The notes under the pieces were generated by a model. That model was not told where the DNA came from and did no database searches. It saw only the letters and a list, made by a program, of their open reading frames with translations. A stretch of 64,000 nt of DNA from Inquilinus sp. Marseille-Q2685. GTDB lineage: Bacteria > Pseudomonadota > Alphaproteobacteria > DSM-16000 > Inquilinaceae. This document shows positions 18,599 to 27,365 of this stretch, piece after piece. The stretch spans positions 684,001 to 748,000 of the forward strand of contig NZ_CAKAKL010000002.1 in the NCBI RefSeq assembly GCF_916619195.1. Reading direction: 5' to 3'. Position 1 is the first letter of the stretch. Every line of letters starts with the position of its first letter. Made by a program: the position numbers and the translations under genes.

Positions 18599-21500
18599 TC
18601 AGGGATTGCCGCCGGAACGGCGGCTCTGGTTCCAAAGCGGCATCGGATCGGCCGGGACCCATTCGGGGATGCGCGGCGCGGCACCGGCGGGCACGGCCTG
18701 GCCTTCCAGGAACTGGCGGATCGCCTCGATCCTGTCCGGCGGAGTCAGGATCTCGTTGCCGAGCTTCGGCAGCACGCCGTCGCGGAAATCCGCGATCGCC
18801 TGGCGCTGCTGGTCCGTCCTCGCCGATGCTTCGAGGTCCACCAGATATTGCCTCATCGCGGCGGCGCCGCCCTCGGGGAACAGGACGCCCTGGCCTTGCT
18901 CCCCATGTTTCAGGAAGGCGTCCAGCCAGCTCGGGACCGTCAGGTGCCGGTTGCCGCCATCGCCTCCGGCATAGGTGTAGAGAACGTCCTCGCGCTCCCT
19001 CACGGCGCGGGAGACTCCGCGCGGCGTCTCCTTCGACACGCCCGGCGGATCGATCTTGACCTGGCCGCGGAACTCGAGCGAAGCGGCGACCGGAAGGAAG
19101 GGCAAGCTGAACGTCGGCAGCTTCAGGGACAGGGTGAAGCGCGTCGCCTCGGCCACGAAGGAAGCCATCGGTCCGGTCAGGCGGCGGTACATGTTGACCT
19201 CGGACGGCACTCCGCGCACCAGCGGCGTCCTGTCCTGCTCCGTCGAGCGCGGCAGGGGGCGCGTCTCGGCATCCCCCTGGAGTCTGTCATACTCGGCTGC
19301 GCTGATGCGGTTTTGGTAAGCCTCGTTGGAGAGCGCCCGGTCGGGGTTGCCCACGCTGTCCGGCAGGAGGGGGATGCTCTCGGTCGGGTACAGGTCGTTG
19401 AAGATGAAGTCGGCATTCGCCGCATCGCGATGCCACTGATAGTCCCTGCCGGTCAGCAGATCGACATATTCCTCCGCGTATTTGCCGGTGACCGCCGACA
19501 GGCGCATGCCGCTGGAGCGTCCGGGCACGTAGGAGACGGCGGTGCTGGGATCGATCCGCTCATCGCCGACCAGGCCCCGGATGGTCGCGAGATCGGGCTC
19601 CGAATCCAGGAGAAGCCGGCTGGTTTCGTCGTCCACCACGATCCTGGTCCGCATCGACAGCCGCTCATAGGTGGCCTGCATCTGGTCCCAGGCCTGCCGC
19701 GACAGCACGGTGCCCTCGGGGATGGTGACCTTGATGTTGTCCTCCGGCCGCCGCTCCGCGCCCAGGAGCGGCAGGTGCTTCAGCCCGGGGATGAAGTTGG
19801 TCCAGAAGCGCGGCCGGATACCGACCTTCTGCTCCTCCATCAGCTTGGTGAAGGTGATGCCGCCCTCCGGCACGGCGACGAAGGCGTCGACGGGGGCGTC
19901 GCGCCCGGCGACGGTGCCGAGCAGATCCATCTCGCCCGGGTGGAGCGTCACCGTCTGCGCGTCGGGCAGCATCGCGCCCCAGCTCAGTTCCATCACGCTG
20001 CCGGGCAGCTCGTTACCGTCCGCGTCGCGCGGCGCCCCGACGTCGCGCACGCCCTGCAGCGTCGGCATGAAATCCGCCCTCACCTGGGTCGGATCGGTCG
20101 CGAACAGGGCCTGCTCGCCCTGCTTCAGCACGGTCGATCCCTTGATCTGGAAGACCGTCTGGTTGGAGGCGGGCAGCATCCCCGCCTCCTTGAGCGTGAT
20201 GTTGCGGTATTCGTGCGGCCGCTGCGACACCGTCAGCTCACGGCCCAATGTCAGCCGGAACGGCTTGGTCGACCCCATCACCAGGCTGTCGATGACGGAC
20301 TGCCCGAGCGCCCTGACGTTCATCTTGGTGCTGATGGCCGCACCGCCGGAGGCCAGGGTGGGCCGGCCGAACTGCGGCAGGTTCGACTGCGTGACCATGT
20401 CCGGGTTGCCGAGAATCCGGAACTGGGCGCCGAGGCGGAACTCCGGGATCTTGCTCTGCCATCCCCAGAGCTTGGGGACGTCCGCCTCCTGCCTCATCCC
20501 GCCATTGGCCTGCAGCATGTCGCGCCGGTCGGCGATCCGCTGCATCATCTGCGGGTGCATGGCGACGTTCTGGGCGGTGCCAGGCAGCGCCCCCATCACC
20601 GACGAGATCGCCTCGTCCCGGTTCATGTGGCGGCCTTCGGTGAGCTGCGCCACCAGCTCAGCGCCGCCGAGATTGCTGGCCACGTCGTTGCCGAACTGGG
20701 CGGTCACGCCCAGCCGCGACAGGCGGGTCACGTCGCCCGCGCCGGCCGAGACCGACGCCGTCTGGCTGGCCCCCTGCTGGGCCGCCTGCCCGGTTCCCTG
20801 CGTCGTGGCCTGCTGAACCGTTTGGGACGTGCCCTGCTGCGTCGCCTGTGTCGTCGCCTGCTGGACCGTCTGGGACGTGCCCTGCTGCGTCGCCTGCGTC
20901 GTCGCCTGCTGGACCGTCTGGGACGTGCCCTGCTGCGTCGCCTGCGTCGTCGCCTGCTGGACCGTCTGGGACGTGCCCTGCTGCGTCGCCTGCGTCGTCG
21001 CCTGCTGGGTCGCCTGTGTCGCTCCGGTCGAGGCCGAGCCGACCACCCGCTGGATCGGGATCGCGCCCGAGACGGCACCCGTCACCGGCGCCGTCGCCAG
21101 ATAGATGCCCTGGGTCTTGGCTGAGGTCAGCATCTGCCGCCCGCCCTCGGCGGTGAACAGCTTGTTGTCGAAGGCCAGCCGCGTGGCGTCGGAGGCAAGT
21201 TGCCCGGTACCGTTCACCACCTGCCCGACCGTGCTGCCGGCCGAGGTGGCGACGACCCGCGCGCCCAGATTCGGCAACGCGGTGCTGGCGAGCCGGGTGC
21301 CGACGGCGGCGCTGACCTTCATGCCGGCGGTTGTCGCCCCGGCGGTGGAGATCGATGACACCGCGTCGATCGCCGTGTCCTTGAGCATCGCCTTGCTGTG
21401 ATCCCAGCTGACGCCCCAGCCGTCGCCCTTGTCGCCGTCGAGGCCGGCCGCATCCATGCCGAAGCCGATGATCGAGCTGTGGCCGTCGGCATACATGTCC

Positions 21501-22528
21501 TTGCCCTGGGCCACGGCGCTGATGTCGCCGGCGGCGTCGATCAGCTCATAGGTGCCGAAGCCGGCCGCAAATCCGGCCACGACATTGCCGCCGGTGGCTG
21601 CCGTGGTGACGATGCCGACCGTCGTCGCCGCCACCACCCGGCCGACCTCGCCGATGGTGTTCCAGGTCTTGTCGCTGTCCTCCATCGCCTTGGCGTGGTC
21701 CTGGAACTCCTGGTCGAAATTCCCGAGGACGGCGGTCACCTTCTGCTGGTACTGGTCCTGCGGCAGCCCGGTGTCGTCCGCCTTGATCTCCTTCAGGTCG
21801 TCGAGCTTGCCCTGCAGGAAGTCGCGGAACTCCTCGCCCGAGCTCTTGCCCGGCGTGATCCAGCCCCAGCCCTTGCGGACGAAGCTCTGGTCGTCGAGCT
21901 TGGCGTTGACCTTGTCGAGATCGCCCTGGATCGCCGCGATGCTCTGGTCGAGCATCGTGGTCCGCGAAGTCTGTTGGACCTCACTGTCCACCTTGGCCAG
22001 CGCCTGCTGCGTCTCGATCGACAGCTGGTCGGTGCCGACCGCCCAGCTGTTCAGCGCTTGCAGCTTCTGCTGCTGGTCATCGGTCAGCTTCAGCTGGCCG
22101 TTGGCGTCGAGCTGCACGGTCTGGCGCAGCTCCCCGGCGATCGCCGATTCGACCGCGTCCCAGTTGCGCTGGCTGTCCGGTGCGTTCGTGCCGTGCTCCC
22201 GGTCATAGGCCAGCGCCGTGTCGATCACCGCCTCCGTCTGGGCGCTGACCGGCGATGCTCCCGGCTGGAAGTAGATGTCGCCGGGCTGGATGCGGCCGGG
22301 ATCGGGGAACTGCCTGTTGTTGGCGACGCCGTCGGTCCCCACCAGCCGGATCAGATCGTCGCCGGGGCGCACCTGGCCCGCCGTCTCGTAGCCATGCGAT
22401 TCGGGCGGGCGGCCCTCCGCCGTCGCCCGGGCGGCCAGGGCGCGGCGCACCGCCGCCTGGAACTCCGGATCGGTGTTGGGCCGGACCGGATTGGCGGGAC
22501 GTGGAGTGCGCTCGATCGGCTTCAGCAT
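18599..22528 (-). CDS. 1309-residue LysM-like repeat protein, candidate secreted effector or adhesin
   Basis: I do not recognise the family. Visible layout: residues 52-90 match a degenerate LysM module ('VRPGDDLIRLVG' then 'RIQPGDIYFQPG'); 90-285 are charged and helical; 288-490 are Ala/Gly/Thr-rich with several hydrophobic stretches ('VVAATTVGIVTTAATGG', 'VVAGFAAGFGTYELI'); about 503-566 are four 16-residue Gln/Thr repeats (QQGTSQTVQQATTQAT); the last 700 residues look globular with many beta-prone segments. There is no N-terminal signal peptide. It is divergent from a 233-residue gene with its own LysM-like segment. It could be a large secreted toxin, effector or surface protein; no catalytic motif was found. 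Confidence 0.7.
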   Translation of the reverse strand: MLKPIERTPRPANPVRPNTDPEFQAAVRRALAARATAEGRPPESHGYETAGQVRPGDDLIRLVGTDGVANNRQFPDPGRIQPGDIYFQPGASPVSAQTEAVIDTALAYDREHGTNAPDSQRNWDAVESAIAGELRQTVQLDANGQLKLTDDQQQKLQALNSWAVGTDQLSIETQQALAKVDSEVQQTSRTTMLDQSIAAIQGDLDKVNAKLDDQSFVRKGWGWITPGKSSGEEFRDFLQGKLDDLKEIKADDTGLPQDQYQQKVTAVLGNFDQEFQDHAKAMEDSDKTWNTIGEVGRVVAATTVGIVTTAATGGNVVAGFAAGFGTYELIDAAGDISAVAQGKDMYADGHSSIIGFGMDAAGLDGDKGDGWGVSWDHSKAMLKDTAIDAVSSISTAGATTAGMKVSAAVGTRLASTALPNLGARVVATSAGSTVGQVVNGTGQLASDATRLAFDNKLFTAEGGRQMLTSAKTQGIYLATAPVTGAVSGAIPIQRVVGSASTGATQATQQATTQATQQGTSQTVQQATTQATQQGTSQTVQQATTQATQQGTSQTVQQATTQATQQGTSQTVQQATTQGTGQAAQQGASQTASVSAGAGDVTRLSRLGVTAQFGNDVASNLGGAELVAQLTEGRHMNRDEAISSVMGALPGTAQNVAMHPQMMQRIADRRDMLQANGGMRQEADVPKLWGWQSKIPEFRLGAQFRILGNPDMVTQSNLPQFGRPTLASGGAAISTKMNVRALGQSVIDSLVMGSTKPFRLTLGRELTVSQRPHEYRNITLKEAGMLPASNQTVFQIKGSTVLKQGEQALFATDPTQVRADFMPTLQGVRDVGAPRDADGNELPGSVMELSWGAMLPDAQTVTLHPGEMDLLGTVAGRDAPVDAFVAVPEGGITFTKLMEEQKVGIRPRFWTNFIPGLKHLPLLGAERRPEDNIKVTIPEGTVLSRQAWDQMQATYERLSMRTRIVVDDETSRLLLDSEPDLATIRGLVGDERIDPSTAVSYVPGRSSGMRLSAVTGKYAEEYVDLLTGRDYQWHRDAANADFIFNDLYPTESIPLLPDSVGNPDRALSNEAYQNRISAAEYDRLQGDAETRPLPRSTEQDRTPLVRGVPSEVNMYRRLTGPMASFVAEATRFTLSLKLPTFSLPFLPVAASLEFRGQVKIDPPGVSKETPRGVSRAVREREDVLYTYAGGDGGNRHLTVPSWLDAFLKHGEQGQGVLFPEGGAAAMRQYLVDLEASARTDQQRQAIADFRDGVLPKLGNEILTPPDRIEAIRQFLEGQAVPAGAAPRIPEWVPADPMPLWNQSRRSGGNP
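20831..21022 (-). repeat. 48-bp direct tandem repeat inside the large gene (4 copies)
   Basis: Units begin at 20831, 20879, 20927 and 20975, an exact 48-base period (starting GCCCTGCTGCGTCGCCTG on the plus strand). They encode 16-residue Gln/Thr repeats and keep the frame. The units are nearly identical at DNA level; partial copies flank both ends. Confidence 0.9.
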
Positions 22529-22741
22529 GTCTTCCCGCCGCCTTCGTGGACCGGTCGGAAAGCCTAGAAAAATTGCATGACGCCGTTATTTCATTTGTAT
22601 GACAAAGAAGGCTGAAGACACCCGAAATAGGATTTTCGTCGGAGAAGCCTAAACGATCGAGATCTTCACCGAACCGTCATCTTTCCGGAGGGACCCGTCG
22701 TCTATGGTGCCGCCCCCCGGGTGGAGAGGATGGAGGCCGGA
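22529..22741. promoter_or_regulatory. AT-rich divergent upstream region of the LysM-like pair
   Basis: These 213 bases separate the two divergent start codons and contain the most AT-rich stretch of this part of the window (about 22560-22640). They must hold both promoters. I did not find a convincing -35/-10 pair, a PIP box or an hrp box. Confidence 0.35.
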
Positions 22742-23443
22742 ATGGCGATCGAGGTCGACAAGGACGGGCGCATGGTCAAGGTCGAGGGCGGCGTCACGAC
22801 CTATGTGCCCACCGGGCAGCAGCAGCAGTGGCAGGCCGCCGTCCAGCAAGCGATGCAGCGGAACGGCATCGATGCGAACGAAGCCTCGAACATGCGGTTC
22901 CTGATCGCCGAGGAGGGCGATTCGCAATGGTCGATGTCGGAGCAGATCGGCTCCCCATGGGCCGAGATGACGGCCCACAACAATTTCGCGGATGACGACC
23001 TCATCCAGATCGGCGAGGCCGTGGCGGTGCCCGCCCCGACACCGGAAGGCGCCGGCGCCCTGGGCCCCGAGGGCCGGGACGCCTTCGCCCAGAGCATCGA
23101 AACCCGCGCCAACAAGGCCGCGAACGCCGATTCCGGCACCGCCATGCAGCAATGGGACGGGATCGACGCCGATATCGGGACCTATCTCAACTCGGTGCCG
23201 CAGGAGGACTTCGTCCAGGCCACCTTCGACCTGGTCGGCTACGACTATGCCGCCGAGGGCTCGGCCCATGCGCGCAGCTTCGTGATCAACAACGCCCTCG
23301 ACGCGCTGGGCAGCGATAAGAATGCACAGCAGCAGCTGGTCAACCAGTTGCTGGCCCAGACCTGGCCGACCGACGCCGACGACATCAAGGCCGATGTTAC
23401 CCAGATCGCGCGCGAGCGCGGTCTGCGGACCGACGGGAACTGA
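22742..23443 (+). CDS. LysM-like helical protein, partner candidate of the divergent giant protein
   Basis: A 233-residue protein of unrecognised family. Residues 57-98 resemble a LysM module ('EEGDSQWSMSEQIG', 'EMTAHN', 'DDDLIQIGEAVAVP'), comparable with the N-terminal module of the divergent 1309-residue protein. The rest (about 105-233) is acidic and helical, with no signal peptide or membrane segment. GGAGG lies just before the ATG; a GTG seven codons upstream is less likely. The stop is 3 bases from the stop of convergent thyX. It may be a chaperone, immunity or co-secreted factor for the large protein; this is inference from arrangement only. Confidence 0.65.
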   Translation: MAIEVDKDGRMVKVEGGVTTYVPTGQQQQWQAAVQQAMQRNGIDANEASNMRFLIAEEGDSQWSMSEQIGSPWAEMTAHNNFADDDLIQIGEAVAVPAPTPEGAGALGPEGRDAFAQSIETRANKAANADSGTAMQQWDGIDADIGTYLNSVPQEDFVQATFDLVGYDYAAEGSAHARSFVINNALDALGSDKNAQQQLVNQLLAQTWPTDADDIKADVTQIARERGLRTDGN

Positions 23444-23446
23444 GCG

Positions 23447-24388
23447 TCAGGCCGGCCGGTCCAGCACCGCCATCAGTTCGCGCCATTCGCGCGGGCTGAG
23501 GCCGCTGTCCGGCTGGGCGACCGCCTCGCCCGCCAGAAGGCGGCGCAGCACGGCGAGGCCGGGCGCCGAGATCGTGGCCGCGTTCATCCGGTAGTCGCGG
23601 AAGGCTCGGGCGGAGAGCGGTACCCAGCGCTCCATCGCGTCCAGCATCACGTCGGCATAGGCCCGGATCTCATACTGCGCATGAGGATCGGCCCGTAATC
23701 TCAGGAAATGCATGAGGTTATGCAGATCCGTCTTCCAGTACCACTGGGTGTAGGTGTTGAGCGTCAGGTTCATCCGCGCCAGCTCGCGCGCCAGCCCCTG
23801 GCGGGACGGGTCGACCGGCTCGGCCCCGTCGATCTCCTCGTTCAGCATCCAGGCATAGTCGCGCCAGCAGCGCTCGGCATCCTCGCGCAGCAGGTCGAGC
23901 ACCCGCGACGCCTCCTCCCCTTCCAGCACCGCGTCGCGGCCCTGGCGGTTGCGGCTGGACTGCGCCGCCAGATGCTCCGGCGCCGGCAGGTAGAACTCCC
24001 GGTCCAGGATCGAATAGCGGGCGGAATACTCGTTCACATTGGCGGTGCGGTGGCGGATCCACTGCCGGGCCACGAAGATCGGCAGCTTCACGTGGTACTT
24101 GATCTCGCACATCTCGAAGGGCGTGGTGTGCCAGTGCCGCATCAGGTAGCGGATCAGCCCCTCGTCCTCCGACACCTTCTTGGTGCCGCGGCCGTAGGAG
24201 ACGCGCGCCGCCTGCACCACCGCCGAATCGTCGCCCATGTAGTCGATCACGCGGACGAATCCGTGGTCGAGCACGGGCAGCGGCTCGAACAGGATCTCCT
24301 CCAGCGCCGGCACGGTGGCGCGGCGGGTGGCGAAGGTGGCCGAGCGGATCTGGTCCAGCTCGGCGCGCTGGTCGGCGGTGATCGTCAT
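23447..24388 (-). CDS. thyX: flavin-dependent thymidylate synthase
   Basis: A 313-residue FAD enzyme that makes dTMP from dUMP using methylenetetrahydrofolate and NADPH. The ThyX signature is '[15 protein letters not shown]', with supporting '[14 protein letters not shown]' and '[15 protein letters not shown]'. C-terminal '[25 protein letters not shown]' is also family-typical. It is a single gene convergent with the LysM-like gene and divergent from the RTX protease. Confidence 0.95.
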   Translation of the reverse strand: MTITADQRAELDQIRSATFATRRATVPALEEILFEPLPVLDHGFVRVIDYMGDDSAVVQAARVSYGRGTKKVSEDEGLIRYLMRHWHTTPFEMCEIKYHVKLPIFVARQWIRHRTANVNEYSARYSILDREFYLPAPEHLAAQSSRNRQGRDAVLEGEEASRVLDLLREDAERCWRDYAWMLNEEIDGAEPVDPSRQGLARELARMNLTLNTYTQWYWKTDLHNLMHFLRLRADPHAQYEIRAYADVMLDAMERWVPLSARAFRDYRMNAATISAPGLAVLRRLLAGEAVAQPDSGLSPREWRELMAVLDRPA

Positions 24389-24576
24389 GGGTCAGGCTTC
24401 TGTCACGGAATTGCTAGATAGTGTAGCCGCCCCGGGCTGCGGGGCCAAGGGCTGGTGCGGCCATCGCAGACGGACAGTGAACCCCACATACGTGAGTTTA
24501 AGATAGTTCTTCGCAGAACGGCCGCATTTCCCAGCTATGTTCATGCTTTCCCATTTCCATTGCAGGATACTTCGTT

Positions 24577-26910
24577 ATGCCGGCTCCGACCGATCCGCTT
24601 TACGCCCAGCAATGGCATCTCACCGGCCAGTGGGGCATCAATCTCGGTAACCTCTGGGACGAATATGCCGGCGCCGGCGTGGTCGTCGCCGTGCACGACC
24701 AGGGCATCGATTTCGCCCATCCCGACCTGAACGGCAACATCGATACCACGCACAGCTTCAACGCCTACACCGGCGGTCCGGGCGGCGCGCCGGCGACGGC
24801 CGACGACAATCACGGCACAGCCGTCGCCGGCATCATCGCGGCGGAACGGAACGGCACGGGCGTCGTCGGCATCGCCTATGGCGCGACGCTTCTATCCTAT
24901 TACGACCCGCTGTACCTCAACACGCTGCAGAGCGCGGTGGTGAACGCGCGCAACCACGCGGCCGCCGAGGCCGACGTGCTCAACAACAGCTGGGGCTTCG
25001 GCAACGCCTTCTTCGACGATCCGAATTCTGCCTTCCTCGACAATTTCGCCAGTGCGGCCTGGGCCGCCGCCCGCACCGCCACCATCAACGCAGCCGCGAA
25101 CGGGCGGGACGGGTTGGGCACGATCATCGTGCAGTCCGCCGGCAACGCATACGAATACGGCGACGACACCAACCTGCACAGCTTCCAGAACAACCGCTGG
25201 ACCATCACCGTCGGCGCCACCAACCAGGACGGCACCATCTCCGACTACTCGACGCCCGGCGCCACAATCCTGGTTGGGGCGCCGGGCAGCCCTTCCGCCG
25301 GCACCATCGTCACCACCGACCGGGTCGGCGGCAACGGCTATGCCGCAGGCGATTACACCGGCAGCTTCAACGGCACCTCTGCCGCGGCACCGATGGTCTC
25401 CGGCATCGTCGCCCTGATGCTCGACGCCAATCCGAATCTCGGCTGGCGCGACGTGCAGGAGATCCTGGCCTACAGCGCCCGCACCGCCCCGGCCGCCTCG
25501 AACGACCAGACCAACGGCGCCACCAACTGGAACGGCGGCGGGCTGACGGTCAACCACGACATCGGCTTCGGCCTGGTCGACGCCCATGCCGCGGTGCGCC
25601 TGGCCGAAAGCTGGAGCGGCACCGCGCGCACCAGCGCCAACGAGATCAGCGTCTCCGCCTCGGCCTCGCCCAGCCTCGCCATCCCGGATGGCGATGAAGA
25701 CGGCGTGACCGCCAGCCTGACCATCGCCACCGGCATCGAGATCGACCGCGTCGAGGTGACGCTGAACATCAGCCACACCTGGATCGGCGATCTGCAGATC
25801 GTCCTGACGTCGCCTGACGGCACCGACAGCATCCTTCTGAACCGTCCTGGGCTGAGCGAAAACGCCGTCGACGGATCCAGCCAGGACAACATCGCCTTCA
25901 CCTTTGGCACCGTCCAGGACTGGGGCGAAAGCGGCCAGGGGACCTGGACGCTGACCATCCGCGACCTTGTCAGCGGCGACACCGGGATCCTGAATTCCTG
26001 GAACCTTCGCCTCACCGGCGACGCCGCCAGCCCGGACGACACCTATGTCTACACCGACGAGTTCGCCACCGTCGGCGCCGATGCGGCGCGCCGGACGCTA
26101 GCCGACGGCGGCGGGACAGACACGATCAACGGAGCGGCCCTGACCGGCGCCGCGCTGATCGACCTCCTCGGCGGGACCGCCACCATCGCCGGCCGCGTCA
26201 TCGGCTTTGCAGCCGGCACGGTGATCGAGAACGCGATCAGCGGCGACGGCGACGACCGGCTCACCGGCGGCGCTGGCGGCAACGCCCTGACCGGGGGACA
26301 TGGCAACGACCTGCTTCGCGGCGGCGCCGGGGCCGATGTGCTGCGCGGCGGCGCCGGAACCGACACCGCCAATTACGCCGACAGCACGGTCGGGGTCACG
26401 GTCAACCTGGCCACCGGCCTCGGCAGCACCGGTACGGCCTTTCAGGACAGGCTGGGCGGGATCGAGAACCTCGTCGGCAGCGCCCATGGCGACCATCTCG
26501 TCGGCAATTCGCTGGCCAACACGCTGCGGGGCGAGAACGGCAACGACGTGCTCACCGGGGGCGTGGGCCGTGACGAGCTGATCGGCGGGGCCGGAGCCGA
26601 CCGCTTCGCCTATACTCATGTGCTGCAGAGCCCGGTCGGGGCCGGCGCCGATCTGATCACCGATTTCAGCCGCGCCCCGGGGGACAGGATCGACCTGTCC
26701 GCGATCGACGCCCACACCGGCATTGCCGGCAACCAGACCTTCGGCTTCATCGGCACGGCCCTGTACAGCCACCATGCCGGCGAGCTGCGCTATGTCACGC
26801 GTGACGGCGTCACCACCATCGGCGGCGACATCAATGGCGACGGCGTATCCGACTTCCAGATCAGGCTGACCGGAACGATCGGGCTGATCGCCGCCGACTT
26901 CGTGCTGTGA
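24577..26910 (+). CDS. RTX-tailed subtilisin/kexin-like protease, type I secreted
   Basis: A 777-residue serine protease. The S8 domain has Asp41 ('VHDQGIDFAHPDL'), His79 ('DDNHGTAVAGII') and Ser268 ('FNGTSAAAPMVSG'). A P (proprotein convertase) domain follows from about 365 ('IPDGDEDGVTASLTI' to 'LNSWNLRLTG'). From about 555 come Ca2+-binding RTX nonapeptides (GGxGxDxLx, e.g. 'GGHGNDLLRGGAGADVLRGG') and a serralysin-like C-terminal domain. There is no N-terminal signal peptide and no propeptide, consistent with an uncleaved C-terminal type I secretion signal. No T1SS ABC/MFP/OMF genes are nearby. AGGA precedes the ATG. Confidence 0.9.
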   Translation: MPAPTDPLYAQQWHLTGQWGINLGNLWDEYAGAGVVVAVHDQGIDFAHPDLNGNIDTTHSFNAYTGGPGGAPATADDNHGTAVAGIIAAERNGTGVVGIAYGATLLSYYDPLYLNTLQSAVVNARNHAAAEADVLNNSWGFGNAFFDDPNSAFLDNFASAAWAAARTATINAAANGRDGLGTIIVQSAGNAYEYGDDTNLHSFQNNRWTITVGATNQDGTISDYSTPGATILVGAPGSPSAGTIVTTDRVGGNGYAAGDYTGSFNGTSAAAPMVSGIVALMLDANPNLGWRDVQEILAYSARTAPAASNDQTNGATNWNGGGLTVNHDIGFGLVDAHAAVRLAESWSGTARTSANEISVSASASPSLAIPDGDEDGVTASLTIATGIEIDRVEVTLNISHTWIGDLQIVLTSPDGTDSILLNRPGLSENAVDGSSQDNIAFTFGTVQDWGESGQGTWTLTIRDLVSGDTGILNSWNLRLTGDAASPDDTYVYTDEFATVGADAARRTLADGGGTDTINGAALTGAALIDLLGGTATIAGRVIGFAAGTVIENAISGDGDDRLTGGAGGNALTGGHGNDLLRGGAGADVLRGGAGTDTANYADSTVGVTVNLATGLGSTGTAFQDRLGGIENLVGSAHGDHLVGNSLANTLRGENGNDVLTGGVGRDELIGGAGADRFAYTHVLQSPVGAGADLITDFSRAPGDRIDLSAIDAHTGIAGNQTFGFIGTALYSHHAGELRYVTRDGVTTIGGDINGDGVSDFQIRLTGTIGLIAADFVL

Positions 26911-26954
26911 TCGGCCTCCCCCCCTTCCATCCGCGGCCGCGAACCCCTATCTTA

Positions 26955-27270
26955 GGGGCGTCGGGCAACCGACTATGACGATAAACGCCTTTTGGAATAG
27001 ACGCTGCGGACCCGGGGGCGGTACCCGGCGCCTCCACCAGATCTCCGGTGTTGGACGGAGTGCGGGGGCGAAACAGGATCGACGCGTGTAGTAAAGAAAA
27101 GGTTTTCGTCCGGCATGGTTCCGCCGTTATCGGGCCATAGCAATAGTTGCCAACGACAACTTTGCTGAGGTTCGCGCGGCTGCGTAAGCAGCTAAGCGTC
27201 CTCTCTCAATCCCTCGGCGGCTAGCCCCGTCGAGGTGGGGTCAGGGGCACCCAGCAACAGAACGCCCCGT
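26955..27270 (+). ncRNA. ssrA: transfer-messenger RNA, circularly permuted two-piece form
   Basis: The acceptor half comes first (about 26955-27039), ending in CGCCTCC-A-CCA. A 24-base spacer hairpin (CTCCG/CGGAG) follows, then the coding half starting GGGGGCGAAACAGGATCG at 27064. The two acceptor strands pair over 7 bases with G3.U70, the alanine identity pair. The tag follows TAGTT: resume codon GCC at 27149, stop TAA at 27185, giving tag AANDNFAEVRAAA including the tRNA-borne Ala. GGGGCGT (26955-26961) pairs with ACGCCCC (27262-27268), closing the permuted ends. Outer limits are approximate. Confidence 0.93.
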
Positions 27271-27365
27271 TTATCTCCGAAATCTCGGCCCGAATGTCGG
27301 ACATGAGCGGCCGGTTGCCGCGCGTCTCCCTTTTCAACCCGCCGGCCCCGGTCTAGTGTGGTTGG

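Noticed and set aside
20831-21022. Possible CRISPR array
   Set aside because: The units are directly adjacent with no unique spacers, lie within an open frame in multiples of three, and no cas genes are present.
18848-21124. 758-codon plus-strand frame opposite the 1309-residue gene
   Set aside because: Both strands are open here, but the minus-strand product has segmental LysM-like and globular character and a good upstream arrangement, while the plus product is Arg/His-rich shadow sequence.
22529-22741. PIP box or hrp box controlling the LysM-like pair
   Set aside because: No TTCGC-N15-TTCGC or GGAACC-type pattern was found, so a type III secretion regulon cannot be claimed.
27149-27187. 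Short open frame within the tmRNA
   Set aside because: It is the proteolysis tag of the tmRNA, not an independent gene.
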